A DNA stretch of 12,113 nucleotides from Paenibacillus sp. (GTDB lineage Bacteria; Bacillota; Bacilli; Paenibacillales; Paenibacillaceae), in NCBI GenBank assembly GCA_029256665.1, contig JAQSXN010000046.1, forward strand, positions 1 through 12,113, read 5' to 3'. Below, in pieces: positions 6,338-12,113 of the stretch; within the stretch, counting starts at the first letter, position 1, and each line of letters opens with the position of its first letter. The position numbers were made by a program, and so were the translations under genes. The notes beneath the pieces are model-generated. The model worked only from the letters and a program-made list of their open reading frames with translations. It was not told where the DNA came from and did not search any database.

Positions 6338-6381
6338 ATAAAATAAAGACAGGCAAGCGCACTCGTCTGCGCTTGCCCGTC
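6338..6381 (-). terminator. Intrinsic terminator of the GH105/lyase-like operon
   Basis: On the minus strand, a stem of ten uninterrupted pairs (6352-6361 with 6368-6377), extended by three more pairs after one mismatch, closes a 6-nt loop and is followed by TTTATTTTATG. It lies 37 nt beyond the stop of the large lyase-like gene. A clear rho-independent terminator. Confidence 0.88.
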
Positions 6382-6417
6382 TCCCTCACTCTTAACCGTT
6401 CCGCGCCTTGGCTAAAC

Positions 6418-8148
6418 CTAATTGCTCGCTATCGGCAACCGGACGCGGCTGTTCCTCAGCCGCTCTCGCGTCTCGCCCGGCGCCACCGGAAACGTGACGG
6501 ACATCCGCCCGTCGCCGGCTCCCAGCGAAGCCCCGATCGCATCGGCGCTCTGTTCCACTACCGGCTCCGCCAGCTCTTCGCCCTCCGCAAGCAACGCTAG
6601 CTGGAACATCCAAGCCGCTTCCTTCACCTCATGGAAATCGAAATCGCGCTCTTCGCCGGCGTATAAAACATAATCCACGTACAGCGCCCGGTTATCCGCG
6701 TCCGGCACGCCGTCCGCTTCGGGATGCCCGGAATCCGCTCCGTAGCGAATATCCAGCTGCAAGCGGCCGTAATCGCTGCGCTCCGCGAGCAGTCTGACGG
6801 CAAGCTCGCGCGAGCCCAAGCCCAGCCGCATCAGCCGTCCATCGTCGCTTGTCTCCGGCGCCAGCCCCTCCCGCGCCCCGCCGATCTTGAAGCGAATCCG
6901 CAGATCGCTGCTCCGGAACCGGCCGTTGATGATATCCAGATCGGAGTGCCATGCGCCGTTATCCGTCAGCAGGTTCAATCCGAACAAGACGTCCGTGCCT
7001 GACTGCGCGCCCGCGAACATCGCCGAGCAGAAGTCCGCCCCGTCCTTCAGGAACTGCAGCTGCACGAAGCTCGTTCGGCCGTCCTCCTTCAGGTAGGCAA
7101 TCAAATTGCGCCGCTGGTTCCACATCAGGCCTTTGCTGAACGTGCCAAGCGACAAACTTTCGTTCCTATACAAAGTCGCATGGACCTGATACCCCGTCAG
7201 CTCCTCGTTCAACGTAGGCTCGGCGATGGTTCTAGTCCCTAAAGCAAGGAACAAGCGGCGATGCTCTAGCGGACAGCGGATATTTTCGCCAAACTCGAAC
7301 GTCTCGTCCAGCAGCGCCTCCTCCAGAAACTGCCGCTCGTCCGCGCGAAGCCAGGAGCTGTAGGTTCGGCTGTGCGGTCCGCTCCACTGGCCCGTTCCGG
7401 CGTGATAATGCTCGCCGGCCATTCGCCAAGCCAAGTCCATCAGCTCGTCCGCGTATCCCGCCGCTTCCAAGCTCGACGAATACGCGGAGATGCTATGCAG
7501 CTCCTTGATCGCGATCGGCGTGTAGCAAGGGCTGTTATATTCGGAGAACGTGCCGATCCCGAACGTAAAGTCGTAGAAGCGCTTGAGGCGGGCAAGCCCG
7601 TACTCGCGGAATACGTCATTGCCCAGCAGCTCTCCGCCCGCCAAAGTAACGAAAGCGCCCATAATGGCGATATTGGTGTAATGGGGACCGACATTCCGTT
7701 TCATGATCGCCCTGCACGCATGCCCGATCGCTTCCCGCACCGCGGCCGCAAGCTCCGCTCCCAGCTTTTCCTCGTGCTTGATCAGCGTGAGGATGAGACG
7801 TTTGCCATGGAAGTCCGCCATGTTCCAATCCGGCCGGTCCATCTTCTCGAGCGGCTCCTCGTAGAAGTACGGCCAGACGCCGTACGTATCGGATGCCGGA
7901 TTGCGATCCTGAAGGGGCACGACCTTCTCCAGCAAGCCGATCGCGCGCTCGATGCCCGAAGGCTCGCCCTCCTCCAGCAAATAATAGGCGTGCTCCGCGG
8001 AAGTCAGCAAAAAGTGCACCTCCGGCGTCGTTTCCCGCTTCAGCGCCGTGTGATAAGTCGCCGTCAGTTGCGTACGGATCAACCCTACGGCCTCGTCGAA
8101 CGACTCCGTCCCTTGGCGGATAACCTCCAGCAGCTTCTCCTTATTCAT
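6418..8148 (-). CDS. Large uncharacterised protein, possible (alpha/alpha)-toroid polysaccharide lyase
   Basis: 576 residues from ATG 8148, which overlaps the end of the GH105 gene by 8 bp; a longer frame from TTG 8184 is less likely. A GGAGGGGGGTGG stretch lies upstream, with GGTGG 9 nt from the ATG. I do not recognise an exact family. The first 300 residues are helical with aromatic-rich segments (VWPYFYEEP at 91-99, RNVGPHYTNIAIMG at 151-164, EYNSPCY at 203-209), and the rest looks beta-rich. That layout, with Asn, His and Tyr in conserved-looking clusters, resembles heparinase- or alginate-lyase-like toroid enzymes with a beta-sandwich tail; this is an inference. No signal peptide, so it would act inside the cell on imported oligosaccharides. 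Coupling to a GH105, which removes the unsaturated uronic acid that lyases create, supports a lyase role. Confidence 0.8.
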   Translation of the reverse strand: MNKEKLLEVIRQGTESFDEAVGLIRTQLTATYHTALKRETTPEVHFLLTSAEHAYYLLEEGEPSGIERAIGLLEKVVPLQDRNPASDTYGVWPYFYEEPLEKMDRPDWNMADFHGKRLILTLIKHEEKLGAELAAAVREAIGHACRAIMKRNVGPHYTNIAIMGAFVTLAGGELLGNDVFREYGLARLKRFYDFTFGIGTFSEYNSPCYTPIAIKELHSISAYSSSLEAAGYADELMDLAWRMAGEHYHAGTGQWSGPHSRTYSSWLRADERQFLEEALLDETFEFGENIRCPLEHRRLFLALGTRTIAEPTLNEELTGYQVHATLYRNESLSLGTFSKGLMWNQRRNLIAYLKEDGRTSFVQLQFLKDGADFCSAMFAGAQSGTDVLFGLNLLTDNGAWHSDLDIINGRFRSSDLRIRFKIGGAREGLAPETSDDGRLMRLGLGSRELAVRLLAERSDYGRLQLDIRYGADSGHPEADGVPDADNRALYVDYVLYAGEERDFDFHEVKEAAWMFQLALLAEGEELAEPVVEQSADAIGASLGAGDGRMSVTFPVAPGETRERLRNSRVRLPIASN

Positions 8149-9202
8149 AACTTGTCGCCACCCCCCTCCTGATCGCTTCGGCAAGCAGCATCAGCGTTAA
8201 TCCCTGCCCGTACAACGTCGGGTAGACCGGAATTTCGTTGTACGCCTCTACCGATTCCATGACGGGCGTTCCGCCGGAAACCCCTCCGACGACGCCGTTA
8301 TCCCCAATGTACGGCAAAATAGCGCGAACCGCCCTACCCGCGGACTCCTCGTATCTTGCTTCGTCAGGCAGCAGGCCCAAGTCCATCCCCAGCCAAAAGC
8401 CGCAAGCGATGCCCGCGCTGCCGGATACCTCCCTATAAAAGTCCGGTACGTCCATCACCGTGCTCCAAAGCCCGTCTTCTTGCTGGAACCCGGCAAGTCC
8501 GGCCATCATTCGGCCATACCGCTCGCGCAGCTCGGCTTCGACCGGCACGAGGTCCGCGATCTCTTGCACGATCATCGGCACGCCCACCGCGATCCAGGCG
8601 TTCGCGCGCGTCCACCTTGCCGCGGACATATGGTCTCCCGCCGCGCAATTCCAGCCGTGGAACAGCACGCCCGTCCCCGGGTCCTCCAGCAATTGCAGAT
8701 GAAGCAGCGCTTGCCGCTGCGCCTCCGCCGCATAAGCCGCGTTGCCGAGCATCGACGCCGTTCTCGCCAGGAACAGCACCGCCATAAAGATCGTGTCCGC
8801 CCACACCTGCTCCGCAAACGCCACGTTTTCCGTAACCGTATGCTCGAATGCTTCTTCGCGAGTGCGCGGCGCCTGCTCTACTAACCAATTCGCGACGCGT
8901 TCCGCCTCGTCCTTGAACCAGACATCTCCCGTCTCCCGGTACAACGCGGGAAAAATCGCGTAAGGCGCCACCGCGTTAATGACGGGCTCGGGAGCGGCCT
9001 TCCCTTTGTTGCGTCCCACCCACTCGGCCAGAAAAGCCAGAACCTCCGGCTCCTTTGCCTTCTCCGCGTACTCCAACAACGCGATGACGCCAACGCCGGG
9101 CACCCAATCCCACTTATGGATGTCCATTCCCCAGTTGCCGGAGTGATCCCGCACCATCTGGCGCCATACCTTATTCGCTATCGCTTCCATTCGTTTCCCC
9201 AC
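8141..9202 (-). CDS. GH105/GH88-type unsaturated uronyl hydrolase
   Basis: 353 residues (GTG 9202, AGGAG 6 nt upstream; ATG 9190 gives 349 and is also possible). The (alpha/alpha)6-barrel signature of YteR-like enzymes is present: WADTIFM with the likely catalytic Asp136, LFHGWN at 180-185, RWTRANAW at 196-203, SGSAGIACGFW at 260-270 and PTLYGQGLTLMLLAEA near the end. Such enzymes hydrate the double bond of unsaturated glucuronyl or galacturonyl ends left by lyases. At the place where YteR has a second Asp, this protein reads PVINAVAPY, without Asp; I believe some relatives share this, so it may mark a subfamily rather than loss of activity. No signal peptide. Its end overlaps the next gene by 8 bp, implying translational coupling. 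Upstream, 114 bp separate it from the DoxX gene. Confidence 0.86.
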   Translation of the reverse strand: MGKRMEAIANKVWRQMVRDHSGNWGMDIHKWDWVPGVGVIALLEYAEKAKEPEVLAFLAEWVGRNKGKAAPEPVINAVAPYAIFPALYRETGDVWFKDEAERVANWLVEQAPRTREEAFEHTVTENVAFAEQVWADTIFMAVLFLARTASMLGNAAYAAEAQRQALLHLQLLEDPGTGVLFHGWNCAAGDHMSAARWTRANAWIAVGVPMIVQEIADLVPVEAELRERYGRMMAGLAGFQQEDGLWSTVMDVPDFYREVSGSAGIACGFWLGMDLGLLPDEARYEESAGRAVRAILPYIGDNGVVGGVSGGTPVMESVEAYNEIPVYPTLYGQGLTLMLLAEAIRRGVATSYE

Positions 9203-9316
9203 ACCTTTCTCCTGCTGATGCCCCTATGCTACCATCCCGGACGGGCTTGACGCTTGGGGCGGCATCCGCAAAAAGTGGGGAATCGTCCAGCCTTGCCGCT
9301 CCGCGTTTCCTCGACA

Positions 9317-10249
9317 TCATTTCGATCGCAAAACGGAATCTGGCGGCATCCTTCGTTTGCAGCGTCCGGCGCTGGGCAAATCCGTGGCCGTCCGAGAGGC
9401 GATATAGGCCAGCGCCAGCATCGGAACGCTCAGCGTGACGGGGTTGAACGGCGATGCCGGAAGCGCTGGCGCCGCGGCAATCGCGGCGATGGCCAGGCTG
9501 ACAAGCAGCAGGCTCTGAATGCCATAGAGCGACTTGCTCCGATGTCCGACGAGAATGGCGACGGCGAGAACGATCTCCGCGAGCCCCAGCAGGCGGAGCG
9601 TGGCGCTTTCGGCCGCCGCGGGTACCATCGCCGCCGCGCGGAGCAGCTGCAGCTCGCCCCCTTGCGGGAATAGCAGCTTGGGCACAATCCCTTGATATAG
9701 CCAAAGGAACGTCAGCGTCAGGACGCAGACGTAATGGATTGCCGCTCGCTGCAGCGTGACGGCTGGCGCGATGCCTCGCTCCAGCCAGATGCGCAGCATA
9801 TCGAAGCTCCAGGCGGTCGCATAGCCGAACATCGGGCGGAACACGAGCGTATCCAGCAGCCTGCCGAGCGCTCCGAACCGCGTCGCGTAATCGAATTTGG
9901 TGCTGAAGGCGACGCCTTGCCCCTTCGGCCGGTAGCGCCAATAGCCGCCTCCCCGCCGGATCAACGAGATTCGCTGCTCGGAGCCGAACGCCAGCGTGGA
10001 GATGCCTTCGCCCGTCACGGCAGACCTTGCCGATTTGGACTCCCCGGTGCCCGAGATGTCGAGGCCGAAGCCGATGCGCGTCCGATAGAGGAAACGTTGG
10101 GGCTCCTCCGGCGCCTCCCGCGGCAAATAGTCGATTTCGGTGAAGCGCAGATCCCATTGCCGGTGCAGCTGGGGATTCTGCGTATGCTCCCATATAGCCT
10201 CCATGTCGGCGGCGATGTCCAGTTCTACGTAGATCGGCTTCCCTCTCAT
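9317..10249 (-). CDS. SRPBCC - DoxX-like fusion membrane protein
   Basis: 310 residues. Residues 1 to about 150 look like an SRPBCC-type lipid/ligand-binding fold (MRGKPIYVELDIAADMEAIWEHTQNPQLHRQWD is spread over 1-33), and the second half is a four-helix DoxX-like membrane domain, with hydrophobic segments near 170-188, 216-235, 243-262 and 270-286. The ending TATDLPSAGRC and following basic tail is the normal end of this family, so the gene looks complete. Start: ATG 10249 with AAGGGAG 9 nt upstream. The function of the family is not established; DoxX domains occur in redox-linked membrane proteins. Its promoter and first codons are the second copy of the 162-bp repeat. It may be cotranscribed with GH105, but no functional link is evident. 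Confidence 0.83.
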   Translation of the reverse strand: MRGKPIYVELDIAADMEAIWEHTQNPQLHRQWDLRFTEIDYLPREAPEEPQRFLYRTRIGFGLDISGTGESKSARSAVTGEGISTLAFGSEQRISLIRRGGGYWRYRPKGQGVAFSTKFDYATRFGALGRLLDTLVFRPMFGYATAWSFDMLRIWLERGIAPAVTLQRAAIHYVCVLTLTFLWLYQGIVPKLLFPQGGELQLLRAAAMVPAAAESATLRLLGLAEIVLAVAILVGHRSKSLYGIQSLLLVSLAIAAIAAAPALPASPFNPVTLSVPMLALAYIASRTATDLPSAGRCKRRMPPDSVLRSK

Positions 10250-10374
10250 GCGCGCTCTCTCCCTTCCCCGTTACCGAGGCTGTTAAACCAATTGTATCGG
10301 CTGCCTAGAGGACGCGGCAGTTCCAACTATTATAGGTCCGTGCGCCGCGGGGGTACTATGCGGCGTAGTACTTG
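10213..10374. repeat. 162-bp direct repeat, copy 2
   Basis: Gap-free match to 5772-5933. This copy precedes an intact SRPBCC-DoxX gene and includes its first codons, so it is probably the parental version, while copy 1 heads only a remnant. Similarity ends about 14 codons into the gene on one side and just past the palindrome on the other. Recombination between the copies would remove 4,441 bp, including the DoxX, GH105 and lyase-like genes. Confidence 0.92.
10329..10371 (-). promoter_or_regulatory. Copied promoter with 19-bp palindromic operator (DoxX copy)
   Basis: TATAAT at 10334-10329 and GTACTATGCGGCGTAGTAC at 10353-10371, the same arrangement as copy 1. The two differences between copies in this stretch lie between the dyad and the -10 box; the dyad itself is identical. 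No TTGACA-like -35 is present on the minus strand. Transcription would give an untranslated leader of about 75 nt before the DoxX start. Confidence 0.6.
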
Positions 10375-10450
10375 ACTTATTGTTCGGTGAAAATAAGTTT
10401 TCGTTCGATCTCTGAATCCAACAAGAAGCCTTGTCTTATTTCTCCTCCAT

Positions 10451-10504
10451 TAATTAAAAACAGCGACCGCACAGGATGAGAAAACAAGTCCTGGACTGTC
10501 GCTA
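10451..10504 (-). terminator. Intrinsic terminator of the MerR-type gene
   Basis: A two-part stem, AGCGAC (10462-10467) with GTCGCT (10498-10503) and inner CAGGA (10472-10476) with TCCTG (10489-10493), lies 4 nt beyond the MerR stop. On the minus strand it is followed by a run of five Ts and TTAATTAATGG-like sequence. On the plus strand ATTTTT also follows, so it could act in both directions. Confidence 0.75.
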
Positions 10505-10507
10505 TTT

Positions 10508-10873
10508 TTAATGTTTTCCAAACCCATCCTCGCACGTAATATCCGACTCAAGAATTTCGTATAAGTTTTTTTTGGAAGTATCTAATTTTTTTTGAGCGTC
10601 TTCTATTTCCGATATTTTTTCTTTAATGATGCGTGTTTGCTCGTCTTTTGACATTCCGTTTTTCAAGATCATAGCTTTAATATCATTGATTGAAAAACCG
10701 ACAGCTAAACAATTTTTTACAACGTCTAAATGATGAGTAACTTCTTCCGTATAATCCCGGTAATTATTCAGTTCTCTCCGTATGAACTCGTCCGTAATAA
10801 TGCCTATTTTCTCATAGTAACGAATAGTTGATATCGGAAGGTCAACTCTTTTCGCGACTTCGCTTATCTTCAT
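10508..10873 (-). CDS. MerR-family transcriptional regulator
   Basis: 121 residues from ATG 10873 (GAGGGG 6 nt upstream). The frame is open to 10933, but the extra 20 codons would cover the promoter, and MerR proteins start as here, MKISEVAKRVDLPISTIRYYEK. Residues 1-70 are the winged helix-turn-helix (RYYEKIGII, YRDYTEE, GFSINDI), and 75-110 a dimerising coiled coil; the C-terminal effector part is very short. Two cysteines are present, Cys55 and Cys114; Cys55 lies one position off the redox/aldehyde-sensing Cys of AdhR/NmlR in my hand alignment, so thiol sensing is possible but unproven. It is divergent from a nitroreductase, which fits an electrophile or redox stress switch. Strongly AT-rich codon use, unlike the genes to its left. 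Confidence 0.87.
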   Translation of the reverse strand: MKISEVAKRVDLPISTIRYYEKIGIITDEFIRRELNNYRDYTEEVTHHLDVVKNCLAVGFSINDIKAMILKNGMSKDEQTRIIKEKISEIEDAQKKLDTSKKNLYEILESDITCEDGFGKH

Positions 10874-10912
10874 ATTAATCCCCTCAGTGCTTGCTATTGC
10901 TATAAAGTATAC

Positions 10913-10944
10913 TTCATAGTTTACACTATTCATAGTGAGGTCAA
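10913..10944 (-). promoter_or_regulatory. MerR-type promoter with dyad in an overlong spacer
   Basis: On the minus strand TTGACC (10944-10939) and a -10-like TATGAA (10918-10913) are 20 nt apart (19 if CTATGA is used), longer than the usual 17. Within the spacer lies the perfect inverted repeat CACTAT-TC-ATAGTG (10924-10937). A dyad inside a 19-20-nt spacer is the hallmark of MerR-controlled promoters. Here it drives the MerR gene itself; the nitroreductase start is 46 nt away on the other side, so binding could serve both. Confidence 0.65.
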
Positions 10945-10989
10945 ACGAACAGAGCTCACGGCTAATATAGATAAAGGAGAGAACATTAC

Positions 10990-11640
10990 ATGAGCACTAT
11001 TGTCAGAGAATTCCACAAAACCAACAATTTTAATGAAATCGTCTTGGAGCGCCGTTCGGTTAAAGTTTACGATCCGGAAGTGAAAATTAGCCGGGAAGAA
11101 ATGACCGAAATATTAGCGGAAGCTTCCCGTGCTCCTTCTGCCATTAACATGCAGCCATGGAGATTTCTTGTTATAGACAGCGCTGAAGGCAAAGAAAAAC
11201 TTGCGCCGCTGGCTTCCTTTAACCAGACGCAAGCTCTGACTTCCTCGGCTGTCATTGCGGTATTTTACGATGCTAACAACATTGAATATATCGACGAGAT
11301 TTTTGGCAAAGCTGTGGAACACGGGTACATGTCAGAGGACATCATGGACATGCAGTTGCGACAAGCGAAACCTTATTATGCGAACATGTCCGCATCCGAG
11401 CTGCGAGACATGAACCTGATCGACTCGGGTCTCGTATCCATGCAACTCATGCTTGTTGCACGCGCCCATGGATATGACACTAACCCGATGGCCGGATATG
11501 ATAAAGAACGAATTGCTGAGGCTTTTGGACTTAATAAAGACCGGTTCCAACCGGTTATGTTGATCTCGATCGGAAAGGCAGCCAAAGAAGGCTATCCTTC
11601 CTACCGCCTGCCCGTTGAAACGATTGCTACTTGGGCATAA
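10990..11640 (+). CDS. Nitroreductase-family NAD(P)H-dependent FMN oxidoreductase
   Basis: 216 residues, ATG 10990 with AAAGGAG 10 nt upstream. The FMN-binding start ERRSVKVYD (about 19-27) is followed by the family's signature ASRAPSAINMQPWRFLVI (about 46-63), and a late GYDTNPMAGYD loop and LISIGKA end strand complete the fold. These homodimeric flavoenzymes reduce quinones, nitro compounds or similar electrophiles with NAD(P)H; closest in style are bacillar YdgI/YodC/MhqN proteins, but I cannot choose among them. Divergent from the MerR-type gene, its probable regulator, and followed by its own terminator, so it is a single-gene unit. Less GC-rich than the sugar genes. Confidence 0.9.
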   Translation: MSTIVREFHKTNNFNEIVLERRSVKVYDPEVKISREEMTEILAEASRAPSAINMQPWRFLVIDSAEGKEKLAPLASFNQTQALTSSAVIAVFYDANNIEYIDEIFGKAVEHGYMSEDIMDMQLRQAKPYYANMSASELRDMNLIDSGLVSMQLMLVARAHGYDTNPMAGYDKERIAEAFGLNKDRFQPVMLISIGKAAKEGYPSYRLPVETIATWA

Positions 11641-11662
11641 TCATCCAATGAATAAAACGAAC

Positions 11663-11703
11663 GACTGCTCCCCATTAAGTGTCGGGGAGCAGTCATTTCT
11701 TTT
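11663..11703 (+). terminator. Intrinsic terminator of the nitroreductase gene
   Basis: A perfect 11-bp stem, GACTGCTCCCC (11663-11673) with GGGGAGCAGTC (11684-11694), 10-nt loop, followed by ATTTCTTTT. It begins 22 nt after the stop codon. Textbook rho-independent terminator. Confidence 0.93.
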
Positions 11704-12113
11704 AGCATGTTGCGTCTAATTCATTCTCCTATACTTACCAAGCAATTTTATCGAAGTCTGGTGTATAACCTAAGTCATTCGAGAACGGTCTCCGGGGAGA
11801 AATGATACTGGCCTCGGTATGTTTCAGACTATCGATTCTTGCTCTAACGGTTCGGGAGGCAGTTGTCCAGTGTCCTTTGACAATAACATATATTCTTAAA
11901 AGACAAGAACAGATATCCTTTCCTGCAAATGTACTCCCGTTCGATTTATTTGAAATTGAAAAATGGCCATCTCGCGATCGAGACGGCCATCGAATGAAAC
12001 AGCATTATATTATTGAACACCGGTGATTGTACTCAAAAACTGTCATGCGATCGCTTCGGCCTCGCGCAGCCGGATGCGTTGGTGTTGGCCTCTTTTCATC
12101 TACCTGTGAGAAA
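11704..12113. other. Gene-free right end
   Basis: No frame with a convincing start, ribosome binding site or recognisable protein. A minus-strand frame is open from the right edge to a stop at 12005-12007 (35 codons) and could be the tail of a gene outside the window, but its translation suggests nothing. Composition is AT-rich to about 12,030 and GC-richer after that. Confidence 0.5.
11950..11990 (-). terminator. Minus-strand intrinsic terminator for a gene beyond the right edge
   Basis: Arms 11963-11974 and 11979-11990 pair over 12 positions around a 4-nt loop. The one imperfect position is a G-U wobble on the minus strand but an A-C mismatch on the plus strand, and the minus strand continues into TTTTTC. 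Both facts point to termination of leftward transcription. Confidence 0.7.

Noticed and set aside
9171..10193. 340-codon minus-strand frame overlapping the DoxX and GH105 genes
   Set aside because: Arginine- and alanine-rich translation typical of an off-frame reading of GC-rich DNA; the DoxX frame has family features and the copied start region.
5772..10374. Insertion sequence or composite transposon bounded by the 162-bp repeats
   Set aside because: No transposase or integrase gene, no terminal inverted repeats, and the repeats contain promoter and coding sequence of a resident gene. Duplication or recombination is a better reading.
10372..10399. Rightward promoter TTGACT at the end of repeat copy 2
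   Set aside because: No acceptable -10 box at 16-18 nt and no plus-strand gene follows; the next gene is on the minus strand.
11802..12026. 74-codon plus-strand open frame at the right end
   Set aside because: No ribosome binding site, no recognisable protein pattern, and it runs through the minus-strand terminator hairpin at 11950-11990.
12043..12099. 18-codon minus-strand frame starting MKRGQHQRIRLREAEAIA
   Set aside because: Looks protein-like, but is very short, has only a weak AGG upstream, and cannot be tied to a family. Possibly the end of something outside the window; not called.

Overview
The window reads like chromosome from a high-GC Bacillota of the Paenibacillus/Cohnella type. 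The signs are strong purine-rich ribosome binding sites before nearly every gene, two cupin-AraC regulators of the Paenibacillus style, and SRPBCC-DoxX and DUF4166 proteins of bacilli. This is inference from gene content, not a species call. Most of the window (about 155-10,370) is GC-rich; from about 10,375 to the right end it is clearly AT-richer.

Layout. Left edge (1-154): the first 18 codons of a minus-strand SAM methyltransferase-like gene, its putative promoter and three 9-bp repeats on a 12-bp period. 155-2984: a tight minus-strand operon, transcribed as lactonase, aldo/keto reductase, zinc dehydrogenase. The three enzymes fit a complete route from L-galactose to D-tagaturonate (L-galactose dehydrogenase, L-galactonolactonase, LgoD-type L-galactonate 5-dehydrogenase). 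3120-4934: two tandem plus-strand AraC-family regulators, diverging from that operon across an intergenic region with a perfect 19-bp dyad. 5032-5709: minus-strand DUF4166 gene preceded by an odd in-frame leader. 5809-6417: no gene, but a copied promoter/operator block, a cluster of TAACGGTTGC repeats and a terminator. 6418-9202: minus-strand pair of a GH105-like unsaturated uronyl hydrolase and an unassigned large protein that may be a toroid-type lyase. 9317-10249: SRPBCC-DoxX fusion gene. 10508-11640: AT-rich divergent pair, MerR-type regulator and nitroreductase. 11704-12113: no convincing gene; a minus-oriented terminator suggests another gene beyond the right edge.

How the parts may work together. 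GH105 plus the large lyase-like protein, both without signal peptides, would process imported uronic-acid-containing oligosaccharides in the cytoplasm. The lactonase/AKR/LgoD operon would feed L-galactose into the tagaturonate branch of hexuronate catabolism. Both would suit a plant-polysaccharide diet (for example L-galactose-bearing pectins or mucilages), with the AraC proteins as likely sensors. No transporter, tagaturonate reductase or later enzyme lies in the window, so the link is inferred.

The most unusual structure is a 162-bp direct repeat (5772-5933 and 10213-10374, about 96% identical). It carries a promoter, a 19-bp near-palindrome, the ribosome binding site and the first codons of the SRPBCC-DoxX gene. 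It places one promoter in front of both the DoxX gene and the DUF4166 gene and brackets the GH105/lyase pair. This suggests that an ancestral DoxX-DUF4166 locus was duplicated or split and the sugar genes now sit inside it.
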